A DNA stretch of 64,000 nucleotides from Melioribacteraceae bacterium (lineage in GTDB: Bacteria > Bacteroidota > Ignavibacteria > Ignavibacteriales > Melioribacteraceae), in the NCBI GenBank assembly GCA_019638015.1, contig JAHBUP010000001.1, positions 3,752,424 through 3,816,423 of the forward strand. Reading direction: 5' to 3'. The translations under genes were made by a program, and so were the position numbers. Below, piece after piece: positions 1 through 9,074 of the stretch. Each line of letters opens with the position of its first letter. Position 1 is the first letter of the stretch. The notes beneath the pieces were generated by a model, which saw only the letters and a program-made list of their open reading frames with translations, had not been told where the DNA came from and did no database searches.

Positions 1-2
1 AT

Positions 3-1745
3 AATATTTACCGGAATATACTTGAGGATGAAAAAGGTATATTATGGTTCGCCTCCGATTTTGGCTTAGTAAAATATGAAAATGATTCATTCACAATTCT
101 AGACTCGGTTGATGCAAAATTTTCCCGCTCACTTTATATCGACAAAAATAATCGGCTATGGATTGGAACATATGGAAATGGAATTCGAATCAAGATTGGG
201 GGAAAATACTTAAAACTAACTTCCCGGGATGGTTTATTCAGCAATATTATTTCGGCAATTGTTGAGGACAATAAAGGATATTTTTGGTTTACAACGAACA
301 CCGGGTTATTTAAGGTTAGCGAGGATGAGATTAACCGGTTTATCAATGGCACCGTTAAAACAGTTACATCGATCAATTATGGAATTGACGAGGGGCTATC
401 TAATATTGAATTTAATGGTGGATGCCAGCCAAGTTGGATGAGAGATGACGAAGGGAATTTATGGTTTCCCTCCTTTAGTGGTCCTGTAGTAGTTGACATA
501 AAATCATTAAAAGTTTCAAAGGGTTCTCCAAAAGTTTTTATCGATGATCTTGTTTATCAAGATTCGATTTATTATCCCGGAGATAATATTGTCCTTCCTC
601 ATGATTACTCTCAGTTTACAATTAATTTTTATTCATCCTCTTTTTCATCACCAAATAATGTAAGGTTTAAATATCGACTTGTTGGGGGTAAGGATGAGTG
701 GATCGATATCGGCAGAAGGCGGCGGGTGCATTTTCAGAAAATGCCATTTGGTGATTACGAATTTCAAGTTATTTCCTCAGATAGTTATGGAAATTGGTCA
801 TCAACCCCGGCGAGTATTAAATTTACTGTACAAGCCATATTTTGGGAAACCCCCTATTTTTATGCAATAGCATCATTGCTAGTAATTCTCTCAGTGTTCC
901 TATTTTTCTTTGTGCGATTGAAAACAGCTAAAAGAACCCAAGCTAAATTAGAACAAATTGTCTCTGAGCGAACAGAGAGTTTAAAGATTGCTAAAGAAGC
1001 GGCAGAACAATTAGCCCATGAAGAAAAACTTTTAAGATCTAAATCAGAAGAAGAAAATCGACAAAAAATAGAACTTCTTAGAATAGTTTCTCATGACCTA
1101 AAAAATCCTGTATTCGCAGTTCAAGGATTTTCGGAGATGTTATTAGAAGATGGCAATCTTTCCGAGGAGGATCATCAGTCGGTAGAAATGATTCATGACG
1201 CATCCGAAAGATTAAAAGAACTAATTACTCAACTCCTCAATTTCAGCCGATTTGAAGGTGGTCAATTTGTTATTGATAAATTAGAGATAAATGTTGTAAA
1301 TGAAGTAAATAAAATCATTTCTCGATACCAGCGAACCGCAGATAAAAAGGAACAAACTATTATTTCTGAATTTCCCACGAATTCTATTTCATTGTTCGTT
1401 GATCCCACCTTATTCTCGCAAATTATTGAAAACTTACTGAGTAATTCTATTAAGTACTCAAAGAACGGGAAGAGTATTTTTGTTTCTGTTAAGGAAATTG
1501 ATTCTGAAGTGCAAATTGCAATAAGAGATGAAGGGGCAGGCTTCAGCAAAGAGGATTTAAACAATCTTTATAAACCTTTTGTTAAACTATCCTCGTTGCC
1601 TACCGCAGGCGAATCGAGTTCCGGTTTAGGCCTTACCATCGTTAAACGATTTGTAGAATTGAACGATGGGGAGATTTCCCTGGAAAGCGAAAAAGGAAAA
1701 GGTTCAACTTTCACAGTTAAGTTTAAGAAGTATAATCGGGGTTAA
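3..1745 (+). CDS. Two-component sensor histidine kinase with beta-propeller sensor (5' end cut by window)
   Basis: The reading frame is already open at base 3, so the gene starts upstream of the window; 580 residues are visible. The first ~150 residues contain Reg_prop-type propeller blades (repeats such as GILWFAS, RLWIGTYGNG, GYFWFTTNTGLF, GNLWFPS). A Y_Y_Y domain follows (about 200-275), then one membrane helix (about 280-305), a coiled linker, and a HisKA domain with the phosphoacceptor His in IVSHDLKNP (about residue 364). The HATPase_c domain has its N box (ENLLSNSIKYS) and G boxes (DEGAGF, SSGLGLT) intact. There is no receiver or HTH domain at the C-terminus, so unlike the classical Bacteroides hybrid systems it would need a separate response regulator. 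Architecture is seen; the ligand is unknown. It is convergent with the quinone reductase gene on the other strand and overlaps its frameshifted tail. Confidence 0.9.
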   Translation, partial: NIYRNILEDEKGILWFASDFGLVKYENDSFTILDSVDAKFSRSLYIDKNNRLWIGTYGNGIRIKIGGKYLKLTSRDGLFSNIISAIVEDNKGYFWFTTNTGLFKVSEDEINRFINGTVKTVTSINYGIDEGLSNIEFNGGCQPSWMRDDEGNLWFPSFSGPVVVDIKSLKVSKGSPKVFIDDLVYQDSIYYPGDNIVLPHDYSQFTINFYSSSFSSPNNVRFKYRLVGGKDEWIDIGRRRRVHFQKMPFGDYEFQVISSDSYGNWSSTPASIKFTVQAIFWETPYFYAIASLLVILSVFLFFFVRLKTAKRTQAKLEQIVSERTESLKIAKEAAEQLAHEEKLLRSKSEEENRQKIELLRIVSHDLKNPVFAVQGFSEMLLEDGNLSEEDHQSVEMIHDASERLKELITQLLNFSRFEGGQFVIDKLEINVVNEVNKIISRYQRTADKKEQTIISEFPTNSISLFVDPTLFSQIIENLLSNSIKYSKNGKSIFVSVKEIDSEVQIAIRDEGAGFSKEDLNNLYKPFVKLSSLPTAGESSSGLGLTIVKRFVELNDGEISLESEKGKGSTFTVKFKKYNRG

Positions 1746-1892
1746 ACAAATTTTTCTTTAATTCAATAGTTGTCAAATATTTTTGATAACTATTCAACAG
1801 CTCCTTTCTTTCATCCTCTGTTTTCCTAACCGGACTAAAAGCAATAAAGGGCTCTAATGTTTTCATCCCCACAAAGTATAACATGCCATGAT
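1723..1892 (-). pseudogene. Displaced C-terminal part of the NQO1-like quinone reductase
   Basis: In the frame one base off from the gene at 1893-2399, the minus strand encodes LNHGMLYFVGMKTLEPFIAF and then a charged helix, stopping at a TAA at 1723-1725. This matches the conserved NQO1-family segment that should follow GDMDKILF directly. It has no start codon of its own. It is therefore the orphaned C-terminus of the neighbouring gene, separated by one missing base in the short A run (T on the coding strand) at 1899-1901. The last codons overlap the convergent histidine kinase. Confidence 0.75.
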
Positions 1893-2399
1893 TTAGTGAA
1901 ATAGGATTTTATCCATATCCCCATTTCGGCCATTTTCCCCATACGAGTTTTCAGGTCCACCAGTAGTAATACAGCAAAATGCCGTTTTATCTTTGAAAAA
2001 ACCTTTTTCATATACACCTTTTCCGGCACCATAGGCAAATCCCATCGCAAATACTCTATCCACCCATCCTTTAAGAATTGCGGGGATAGAAAACCACCAG
2101 AGAGGGAAATTAAAGATTATTAAATTTGCCCACTCAAATTTTTCCATCTCACTTTTAATCTCATCAACATACAAGTTGTTATTATGTGCATGAACTTGTT
2201 CGAGTTGATACTTGAAGTAATCAACATTCAACAATCCCGTAAAATCATTAATTCCACCAACCGGGTTAAAGCCCATGAGATATAAATCAGAGACTTTTAC
2301 ATTATGCCCATTTGATATAAAAAAATTTATGGCATAATCTTTCAATGCTGAGCAAAATGATTTAGACTCGGGATGAGCATGAATTATCAATACATTCAT
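1893..2399 (-). CDS. NAD(P)H:quinone oxidoreductase (NQO1/DT-diaphorase family), truncated by a frameshift
   Basis: This flavodoxin-fold flavoprotein family performs two-electron reduction of quinones with NAD(P)H. The sequence shows the start MNVLIIHAHPES, the FMN-contact segment FNFPLWWFSIPAILKGWVDRVF and ITTGG (about 140-145), as in mammalian NQO1. The product stops after GDMDKILFH at residue 168, where the family continues for at least 40 more residues. Those residues are present in the next frame (1723-1892). A one-base loss near 1899-1901 explains the break, so this is either a recent pseudogene or a sequencing error. It is the last gene of a minus-strand run, 11 bases after the VOC gene. 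Confidence 0.85.
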   Translation of the reverse strand: MNVLIIHAHPESKSFCSALKDYAINFFISNGHNVKVSDLYLMGFNPVGGINDFTGLLNVDYFKYQLEQVHAHNNNLYVDEIKSEMEKFEWANLIIFNFPLWWFSIPAILKGWVDRVFAMGFAYGAGKGVYEKGFFKDKTAFCCITTGGPENSYGENGRNGDMDKILFH

Positions 2400-2410
2400 A
2401 ATTTCTTTAA

Positions 2411-2782
2411 TTAATTATTTGAATGAAGCGCCACTCTGTTTCCCTCAATGTCAATAAATAAACCCATATAACCAATTTCTTCTGTGATTATTCTCTTAGG
2501 CATAATTACTTTTCCTCCCGCCTCTTCAACTTTATCAAGAATATTTGCCAAATCTGGGTTACCATTCAAATAAATTAGAGAACCATCTTGAGTTGGTTTG
2601 TACCACTCACCTTTACACAGCGCTCCCCCAACGCCATCCCCTTCCATCGGGAAAAAGGCCATATCAAACCCACCCATGTGTGTAATGTACATGGATTCAT
2701 GACCAAAAATTCTACAATAAAATTTAACGGCTCTTTCCATATCAATAACCGGAATTTCAAACCAATTTAATACGTTAGACAT
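2411..2782 (-). CDS. VOC (glyoxalase/bleomycin-resistance fold) family protein
   Basis: A 123-residue single-unit VOC protein. It shows the typical start WFEIPVIDMERAVKFYCRIFG, a central GGALCKGEW strand, and a C-terminal GYMGLFIDIEGNRVALHS that supplies the usual late Glu/His region. Members bind a metal and act in glyoxalase, dioxygenase or antibiotic-binding roles; the substrate cannot be told from sequence. It lies 23 bases after the MOSC gene and 11 before the quinone reductase, so it is probably cotranscribed with both. Confidence 0.85.
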   Translation of the reverse strand: MSNVLNWFEIPVIDMERAVKFYCRIFGHESMYITHMGGFDMAFFPMEGDGVGGALCKGEWYKPTQDGSLIYLNGNPDLANILDKVEEAGGKVIMPKRIITEEIGYMGLFIDIEGNRVALHSNN

Positions 2783-2805
2783 TGTAGTTCCTTTCTATAA
2801 GTTAT

Positions 2806-3612
2806 TTAAGGCTTCCATTCTAAAACTTTAATCTCAGTGTTAATTTCTATCTCCCCCACTCCAGAGTGAAGCATGTTTTGTCCAAAATAAATTTTATTAT
2901 CTACTTTCCTAAACAAAGATAGGGTTGTCAAAGGTTCATTTCCTCTTTCACCGGTAGAGGGATCGATCGTAGGGACGGCACAACGAGAACATGGTTTAAC
3001 CGGATAAAACATGATTTGTCCAATTTGAATTTTTCTCCACTTGTCTTCATCAAAAGAAATTCCGCCGCTGAATACGAAGTTTGTCCTAAATCTATCCATG
3101 CTTATTTTTTGTGTTAATCGCGAGTTTAAATCATTTAATGATTGTTCTCCAATAATTAGGAATGGATATGCGTCAGATAAACTTGTTATATCATTATTAA
3201 GTGAATATTTTTTATCAACCATGCGTCTGCTGCTATCCGGCATATAAACTAATGAACATTTAGTATTCAGATTATCGCACAGCCATTGATCAACCAGCTC
3301 GCTAACTTGATCTGTAGTTACAATATCATCCCAAATGATGGCGTTTATGATTTTATCTGTTTTTTGATCTATACTAAATGATATTTTTTCATTATTAATC
3401 TTGTTCCATAACTCAACCTCTTCTCCTTTAATTTCTGCTTTGAGGAGTGACATTTTATGCAAGCTTCTCTGCGTTAAAAATTTTCCAGATTCATCTACGA
3501 GCATCCAGCGTCTGTCATACTGTAATCCTCTATCAGTTACAACCGCGCTCTTAACTGAATAACCGGATAATGATTTAACAGGATAAATATTTATTTCAGT
3601 TAATTTGTACAT
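2806..3612 (-). CDS. MOSC domain protein (mARC/YcbX-like molybdenum enzyme)
   Basis: This 268-residue protein has a MOSC N-terminal beta-barrel (about 1-120; starts LTEINIYPVKSLSGYSV) followed by a MOSC domain. The segment PVKPCSRCAVPTIDP carries two cysteines (208 and 211); the Cys of the RC pair corresponds to the molybdenum-ligating Cys of mARC/YcbX proteins. It lacks the C-terminal 2Fe-2S domain of E. coli YcbX, so an electron donor would be separate. Family members reduce N-hydroxylated or N-oxide compounds, detoxifying for instance base analogues. It starts 2 bases after the beta-lactamase stop, which indicates cotranscription. Confidence 0.88.
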   Translation of the reverse strand: MYKLTEINIYPVKSLSGYSVKSAVVTDRGLQYDRRWMLVDESGKFLTQRSLHKMSLLKAEIKGEEVELWNKINNEKISFSIDQKTDKIINAIIWDDIVTTDQVSELVDQWLCDNLNTKCSLVYMPDSSRRMVDKKYSLNNDITSLSDAYPFLIIGEQSLNDLNSRLTQKISMDRFRTNFVFSGGISFDEDKWRKIQIGQIMFYPVKPCSRCAVPTIDPSTGERGNEPLTTLSLFRKVDNKIYFGQNMLHSGVGEIEINTEIKVLEWKP

Positions 3613-3614
3613 AC

Positions 3615-4400
3615 TTAAATTCCAATTATAATTTTCTCGATTACCGAATAAGGGAGTCTATTTCTTAGATCGCTAACTTCAGCAAATGATTTTCCCGAAC
3701 AATTAAACGCGAATAGATATGTTTTATTTTCATGCGCTACAAAACCAACCAGCCAGGCCACATAAGATGTATCATTTAATTTTCCCGTTCCAGTTTTAAA
3801 TTTAATTGATGATTCTCCATATTTTCTAATCGACATAATATTCTTTACTATTTCTATATTCTTCTTTTCAAATGGAAGCTGGTGATGCAATAATTTTCTG
3901 AGAAAATCGATTTGTTCTATTGCTGAAATTTGCAGTGAGTTATCAAGCCAGAAATAGTCAACTCTATTTCCAATTACTTTGTTACCATAATTCATAGATG
4001 TTAAATATTCCATATATTTTTTTGCTCCAACTTGTCTAGCGAATTCTTGATAAAAAGGTACCACCGAGTACTTCAATGCAGAAGATAAATTATGATCTCT
4101 GTTCCATTCCAGCATATCCCGCTTAATTCCATCCCATTTAATAATTTGATTCGTATCAGCAAGCACTTTTGTTTCAATCGCGATTATTGAATTGGGGATT
4201 TTGAAAGTTGACGCGGGCACATACCTTTGCTTCGATCTTTCCTCGTTATATAGAAATACAGCACTACCATCTTGATCACAAATTAACATGGTTGCATCAG
4301 TATCTTCAAACAATTTTTTAACAAAAGTAGAATCATGTTTTTCTGCAATTACAGCCAAATTAAACACGCACAATAGTATTAAAACTTTTTTGCCTATCAT
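3615..4400 (-). CDS. Class D (OXA-type) beta-lactamase
   Basis: A 261-residue serine beta-lactamase with an N-terminal signal sequence (VLILLCVFNLAVIA), so periplasmic. All class D hallmarks are visible, numbered from the ATG at 4400: S64-T-F-K67 (nucleophile and carboxylated Lys), S112-V-V114, Y138-G-N140, W151 at the position that stabilises the carboxy-lysine, and K202-T-G204. WNRDHNL before the second motif matches the W.RDQTL class signature. A GTG one codon upstream overlaps the previous stop (TAGTGATG), giving tight coupling. It sits in a stable metabolic operon with no mobile element near, which suggests an intrinsic gene. Hydrolytic spectrum cannot be read from sequence. Confidence 0.93.
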   Translation of the reverse strand: MIGKKVLILLCVFNLAVIAEKHDSTFVKKLFEDTDATMLICDQDGSAVFLYNEERSKQRYVPASTFKIPNSIIAIETKVLADTNQIIKWDGIKRDMLEWNRDHNLSSALKYSVVPFYQEFARQVGAKKYMEYLTSMNYGNKVIGNRVDYFWLDNSLQISAIEQIDFLRKLLHHQLPFEKKNIEIVKNIMSIRKYGESSIKFKTGTGKLNDTSYVAWLVGFVAHENKTYLFAFNCSGKSFAEVSDLRNRLPYSVIEKIIIGI

Positions 4401-4402
4401 CA

Positions 4403-5887
4403 CTACTCTCCAATTTTAAAAACAGAAAAATCATCTGGCGGAAAATATGATTTATAAACATCAAAATATTCATTACTGAAAATTAATTTTGAGTTTGGGG
4501 GAAGAAATGGTTCTCTGAACTGCATTCCAATTGTTCCAGCGTTTCTATAATTAGGAATTCCTTTCTTTTGGTGAATGAAGAGCACATCGTCATAAGCGCT
4601 CCAATAACCTGGAGCTAAATGATCCTCTCTCGCAACATCTTCTCTAAGACTCATCGAAACCCAAAACTCCATTCCGTGTCGCGCGACAAATAGCTCTCGT
4701 TTGTTATCATTGAGCAATATCCTCATTTCATTAAGTTGAGCATAAATATATTTATTCATTACACTGTTAACTTCTCTCATGTATGCAGAATAAACAGATA
4801 CAACACAGATGAGTGTCAGAATAATCTTTATTACCCTCTTCTTCTTGATCATTGTATAATTTAACATAAACACAACCAGAGGTATTCCGAATAAATATGC
4901 GATGAATTGTATTCTGTCTGCTGTGGTAATTCCTATGAGTGGACTCGAAAGAAGCAGAGCAATAAAAATAAATGACATAATTGAAATGCGGTTACTATAA
5001 TCAATCTTATTATAATTTCTAACCAGTTTAACAATTGAGAGTAAAGCAATCCCATTCATTATGATTGAGGTTGCAAGAGCAGAAGTAGTAATAATCTGCT
5101 TTCCTTTAATCCATGAAATTAAAATTGAATTATCAAAAATGGTTAAAGGAATTTTCAAAAACTCTCCGGCACGATGCGGGCTGGTTAAATAGATGAAGAG
5201 ATAAGTAATAGTATATATTATACTCGCTCCCAATAGCATCAAAAATAATTTTCTTATACTTTTTGCCATTACCGAATCGATCAATATATAAGCGATTAGA
5301 AGTAGCATAACAACAATAAAAGACCCAAAGTGTGTAAGTCCCGCAGCAACAACTAGCGGAACGATTGTGAATAGGTTTTTTCTTTTGCCATAATATCTCA
5401 ACTGACTTACTACTGTAATTACAGCCATTATTAGGATTAACGAAAATGAGTTTTTCTGATAATCTGATATCAGTTCGAAAAAAGCGATGTAGGATACCGC
5501 GAATGCCGAAATGATTAAACGGCAAGTCCAATTTTGTTCGCCGGGCATATTTTTTTTTGAAAAGTGAAATGTCACAAAAATCAGCATTGGCGGAACAATC
5601 GAATCAAAAGTTCGAACTGAATAGTCAATAATTTTGTCTATTGAGGTAAATTCAAATTGTGTGAATAGATAAGTTGGAATAGCTTGTATCCAGAACAAGA
5701 TTGGAAAATCATTAAAGAGTATTCTACCCTCCTCAATTATTGAGCGCACCTGTAATAGATAATAAGCACTTATATTTCCCGGAATAAATTCAGTGGCAAA
5801 ATTAATTTTAAGTCGAACAGCGGTACTTAAAATATAAACCGCAATTAAGATTATTACTTCTTTATACTTTTTAATAAAATGTAACAT
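4403..5887 (-). CDS. Polytopic integral membrane protein, possible GT-C-like, function unknown
   Basis: About 494 residues with roughly 9-11 hydrophobic helices. The first loop after helix 1 carries NFATEFIPGNISAYYLLQVRSII and FNDFPILFWIQAIPTYLF, an arrangement resembling GT-C glycosyltransferase or oligosaccharyl-transferase-like proteins with a large first extracytoplasmic loop. A soluble C-terminal part of about 110 residues (from MREVNSVMNKYIYAQL) follows. I chose the ATG at 5887 (MLHFIKKY); the in-frame start five codons upstream is TTG. The stop overlaps the beta-lactamase start. The GT-C suggestion is inference only; no catalytic motif is certain. Confidence 0.75.
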   Translation of the reverse strand: MLHFIKKYKEVIILIAVYILSTAVRLKINFATEFIPGNISAYYLLQVRSIIEEGRILFNDFPILFWIQAIPTYLFTQFEFTSIDKIIDYSVRTFDSIVPPMLIFVTFHFSKKNMPGEQNWTCRLIISAFAVSYIAFFELISDYQKNSFSLILIMAVITVVSQLRYYGKRKNLFTIVPLVVAAGLTHFGSFIVVMLLLIAYILIDSVMAKSIRKLFLMLLGASIIYTITYLFIYLTSPHRAGEFLKIPLTIFDNSILISWIKGKQIITTSALATSIIMNGIALLSIVKLVRNYNKIDYSNRISIMSFIFIALLLSSPLIGITTADRIQFIAYLFGIPLVVFMLNYTMIKKKRVIKIILTLICVVSVYSAYMREVNSVMNKYIYAQLNEMRILLNDNKRELFVARHGMEFWVSMSLREDVAREDHLAPGYWSAYDDVLFIHQKKGIPNYRNAGTIGMQFREPFLPPNSKLIFSNEYFDVYKSYFPPDDFSVFKIGE

Positions 5888-5987
5888 TAGTGGGATGCCC
5901 AAGTAAGATTCACATCATTTGTGTTTTGCAAAGGAATTGCCGGTTTGTAATCCGAAAAAGTTCACTAGCACTACGACCTTTAAATCA

Positions 5988-6743
5988 TCAGAGTTGCTTA
6001 AAACTTTTCAAGTAGTTCTTGGTAAAGTCGGATAGCACTAATTTCCCGCTTATTTCCGCCCTCTCTTCCAAAAGTTTATCCCAATTCTCAGTTCCCTCCC
6101 AAAATACTCTTTTCATATTTTCAATTGCTTCCGGGTTACAAATTGAGATTTTTCTGGATAGCTCTGCGACTGCTTCATCAAGATCGTGCTTGGAAGGAAA
6201 TACTTTTGTGAACAACCCATTTTGTTTTGCCCAAAAAGCGTCGTGCCATTCAGCATCAATAGACATTGTTATAAATGCCGTTTTACCAATTTTTCTTTCA
6301 ATAGCTGGTCCTACTACAAATGGTCCAAGTCCTAATTGCAATTCACTAAGTCGAACTGAAGCTTCACTCATAGCGAAAGTATAATCGGCGGCGGCGGCAA
6401 TTCCAACCCCTCCTCCAACAGCTTTCCCATGCACTCTTGCAATAATAAACTTTGAACAATTTCTCATCGCATTTAACAATCTTGCAAAACACATGAAAAA
6501 TTTCTTCCCGCTCTCTTCGTCATTTATATTTAGCAACTCATCAAACGAAGCGCCTGCGCAAAATATCTTCTCACCCTCACTTCTGATAATAATTACATGA
6601 GCTTTTACTTCGGAGGAATATTTCTCTATTAGCGCGGTAATTTCATCTGCGAGATCTGCCGTAAGGGAATTACTTTTGGGATGGCTAAAATTTATGGTTG
6701 CTACTCCATTAACAAGACTTCCAACAACTTTACCCTTTTCCAT
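5988..6743 (-). CDS. Enoyl-CoA hydratase/isomerase family protein
   Basis: A 251-residue crotonase-fold protein. It contains the first oxyanion-hole segment IFCAGASFDELL and the second, RVHGKAVGGGVGIAAAADYTFA, followed by LSELQLGLGPFVVGP. The usual catalytic Glu pair is not clearly conserved: ASVRLSELQLG has one Glu at the position of the second. The reaction (hydration, isomerisation or hydrolysis of an acyl-CoA) is therefore open. A good GGAGG ribosome-binding site sits 4 bases before the ATG. It follows the HAD phosphatase gene by 15 bases. Confidence 0.88.
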   Translation of the reverse strand: MEKGKVVGSLVNGVATINFSHPKSNSLTADLADEITALIEKYSSEVKAHVIIIRSEGEKIFCAGASFDELLNINDEESGKKFFMCFARLLNAMRNCSKFIIARVHGKAVGGGVGIAAAADYTFAMSEASVRLSELQLGLGPFVVGPAIERKIGKTAFITMSIDAEWHDAFWAKQNGLFTKVFPSKHDLDEAVAELSRKISICNPEAIENMKRVFWEGTENWDKLLEERAEISGKLVLSDFTKNYLKSFKQL

Positions 6744-6758
6744 GCTGCCTCCATTTAA

Positions 6759-7403
6759 TTAGGAGTTTATGACGTCAACTATTTCAGCAAAATCATCAAT
6801 TACAAAATCTGGCGTATATTTTTCTAATTCTTCTCTTGTTCTATATCCATAAGTTACAGCGCAAGTTCTTGTTCCAGCATTTTTACCACAAAGAATATCC
6901 AACTCAGAATCACCTACTATAATAGTCTCGGTTGGTGATATCTCCAAATCCGCACATATTTTCAATAGAGGTTCGGGTGAAGGTTTGTGCTGCAATCCTG
7001 GTCTTCTTCCCATTACATAGTTAAACTTTTCAAACAACTTAAAATGCCTTAGATTCAACTCTGCTTGGTCTTGGCCTTTTGTAGTTAACAATGCTACTAA
7101 TATACTATTTTGGTTTAGCAATCTAATTGTATCATTCACGTTGGGATAAAGTGTAGAAGAATCTATAAAATGAAAATAAAATTCTTTGTAATATTTTATG
7201 AACAAATTAAAATCGGTTACAGGAATTTTCATTTCTTTAAATATATCCTCGAAATGAGCGCCAATCATTTGATAAAATTTAGATTTATCCACTGTAACAA
7301 ATATGTTGATTTTTAGAAGTGAAGCAATCATGGCCTTATAAATATTTTCATGCGATTTTATAATTGTACCATCCAGATCAAAAACTGCAAGTCGAATTTT
7401 CAT
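6759..7403 (-). CDS. HAD-superfamily phosphatase, phosphoglycolate-phosphatase-like
   Basis: A 214-residue class-I HAD hydrolase. Motif I FDLDGTI supplies nucleophile D8 and acid/base D10. Motif II is LLTTKG, motif III Lys is in HKPSPEPLLK, and motif IV is VGDSELDI. A helical cap lies between motifs I and II, as in Gph/PpaX enzymes that dephosphorylate phosphoglycolate or pyrophosphate. The exact substrate is not determinable. It starts 24 bases after the DUF1761 gene in a same-strand run. Confidence 0.88.
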   Translation of the reverse strand: MKIRLAVFDLDGTIIKSHENIYKAMIASLLKINIFVTVDKSKFYQMIGAHFEDIFKEMKIPVTDFNLFIKYYKEFYFHFIDSSTLYPNVNDTIRLLNQNSILVALLTTKGQDQAELNLRHFKLFEKFNYVMGRRPGLQHKPSPEPLLKICADLEISPTETIIVGDSELDILCGKNAGTRTCAVTYGYRTREELEKYTPDFVIDDFAEIVDVINS

Positions 7404-7427
7404 TTATGAATCATAAAATATTTTAAA

Positions 7428-7844
7428 TTAAGAATGCCAAATTCCAAGAATAACTCCATAAGTAAGAAACACAACAAGGTGGTAACCTGAATCCACTCCA
7501 AGTTTTTTTAGTTTTGTTCCCTCAAATATTGAATTAACATACATTGTTGCCGCAGTAAATCCAATCCAGCATAAAAAAGCAATTCTCACTCCTTCGGCTA
7601 AAGTTGTAGCATCGGCATAAACCATTAATCTTGCAAGTATATAAGCCATCACGAGTTGGGCTAAAAAAAGCAACGGGTAAGTTTTTAAAGGATTGTGCTC
7701 CTTTTCAATTTCCTCTTCAGTTTTATCTATTGATTCAATCCATATCTTTCCGAATAAAAAAGGGCTGTACCAAAAATATCCTAATCCCAAAGAAATTAAT
7801 GCACATACAAGTACCGCTAAATAATTAATGCTCGCGTCAGTCAT
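7428..7844 (-). CDS. DUF1761 family small membrane protein
   Basis: A 138-residue protein with four hydrophobic helices (about 8-28, 55-75, 85-105, 120-137). The segment GLGYFWYSPFLFGKIW after helix 1 is the characteristic signature of DUF1761 proteins. The function of the family is unknown. An AGGAAA ribosome-binding site lies about 7 bases before the ATG. It lies between the isoaspartyl peptidase and HAD genes with short gaps, so it is likely cotranscribed. Confidence 0.82.
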   Translation of the reverse strand: MTDASINYLAVLVCALISLGLGYFWYSPFLFGKIWIESIDKTEEEIEKEHNPLKTYPLLFLAQLVMAYILARLMVYADATTLAEGVRIAFLCWIGFTAATMYVNSIFEGTKLKKLGVDSGYHLVVFLTYGVILGIWHS

Positions 7845-7871
7845 ATTTAATTTCCTGTACTAATAAAACTC

Positions 7872-8861
7872 TTATTCATTTTTAAATAATAGAACGGTTG
7901 GGTTAATACCACTTAAATAAAATCCTCTAAACATTCCCTCGGTTGTAAATGGCATGGAAATATTTCCATCTTTATCAATACAAATAACTCCACCATATCC
8001 TCCCAAAGATGTCAACTTCTCATTGATTACTTCATTTGCGGCTTGTTCCAAGGTATAATTCTTATATTCGATAATAGAAGAAATATCTTTTGCAATTCCT
8101 AAACGTATAAAATACTCTCCATAACCGGTAGCTGAAACAGCGCAAGTTTTATTATTTGCGTAGGTACCGGCCCCAATTATTGGCGCATCCCCCACCCTGC
8201 CATATCGCTTCATCATCATTCCGCCAGTTGATGTGCCGGCGGCGAGATTACCATTTTTATCTAAAGCCACCGCACCAACCGTACCAGATTTGCTCGCTTT
8301 CTTTTTTTCCTCTTCATTTTTTTTCATTCTTTTATAACTATTCCATCTTTCCTCGGTAATAAAGTAATTATTATCGACCATCTCAACATTGTTTTCCTTT
8401 GCAAATAATTCGGCTCCATCTCCAATTAAAAACACATGGGATGATTTCTCCATAACCAACCGGGCAAGATTTATAGGATTTTTAATATGTGAAAGCCCTG
8501 CAACAGCTCCTGCCGCAAGAGTTTTACCATCCATAATTGACGCGTCTAGTTCAGCCTTTCCCTCATTTGTAAGAACCGCACCTTTACCAGCATTAAAGAG
8601 TGGTGAATCTTCTAAAATATTAATTGCGGCAATAACAGCGTCGAGGCTATTACCATTTTTTTCTAGGATTGAGTAACCTGATTGGAGGGCTTCTTCTAAT
8701 TTTTCTCTATATTGTTTTTGTTGCTCATCACTAAAATTCTCCTTAACAATTTTCCCGGCGCCACCATGTATTACAATCCCGAACTTTTTGTCTTGTGAGT
8801 AAATATCACAACTGATTAAGAGAATTAAAATAACTAGCTTAATTCTGAATGGTCTATTCAT
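7872..8861 (-). CDS. Isoaspartyl peptidase / plant-type L-asparaginase, exported
   Basis: A 329-residue Ntn-hydrolase precursor. Motifs are IVIHGGAGKI near the start, LFNAGKGAVLTNEG, ELDASIMDG, and the autocleavage site SGTVGAVALD, where T194 would become the N-terminal nucleophile of the beta subunit. TGGMMMKRYGRVGDAPIIGAGTYA follows, as in the family. It removes beta-aspartyl residues from isoaspartyl dipeptides and also hydrolyses asparagine. The N-terminus is a signal sequence; LISC at 15-18 could be a lipobox, otherwise cleavage after YSQ is likely. It is the first gene of the minus-strand run reaching to 5988 or beyond. Confidence 0.92.
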   Translation of the reverse strand: MNRPFRIKLVILILLISCDIYSQDKKFGIVIHGGAGKIVKENFSDEQQKQYREKLEEALQSGYSILEKNGNSLDAVIAAINILEDSPLFNAGKGAVLTNEGKAELDASIMDGKTLAAGAVAGLSHIKNPINLARLVMEKSSHVFLIGDGAELFAKENNVEMVDNNYFITEERWNSYKRMKKNEEEKKKASKSGTVGAVALDKNGNLAAGTSTGGMMMKRYGRVGDAPIIGAGTYANNKTCAVSATGYGEYFIRLGIAKDISSIIEYKNYTLEQAANEVINEKLTSLGGYGGVICIDKDGNISMPFTTEGMFRGFYLSGINPTVLLFKNE

Positions 8862-9074
8862 ACCTGAACATTTTTATGAGATAATGAATTGAATTTATTT
8901 GATAAGAAAAAGAAAATCAATCATTTATTTGAAATTAATAGATTTCTTTTACGATATTATATTACAAACTGGTATTTACCAATTGAGTAATTCTTTTGAA
9001 TGAAAGATATAGCTTCGCACAACTGATTAGCGTTGCAGAAAAGAGGACAGATTTTGTCATATCCCAATAATTAA

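Noticed and set aside
8389..8676. 95-codon plus-strand frame inside the isoaspartyl peptidase
   Set aside because: Antisense shadow of a well-conserved enzyme; no independent start signal.
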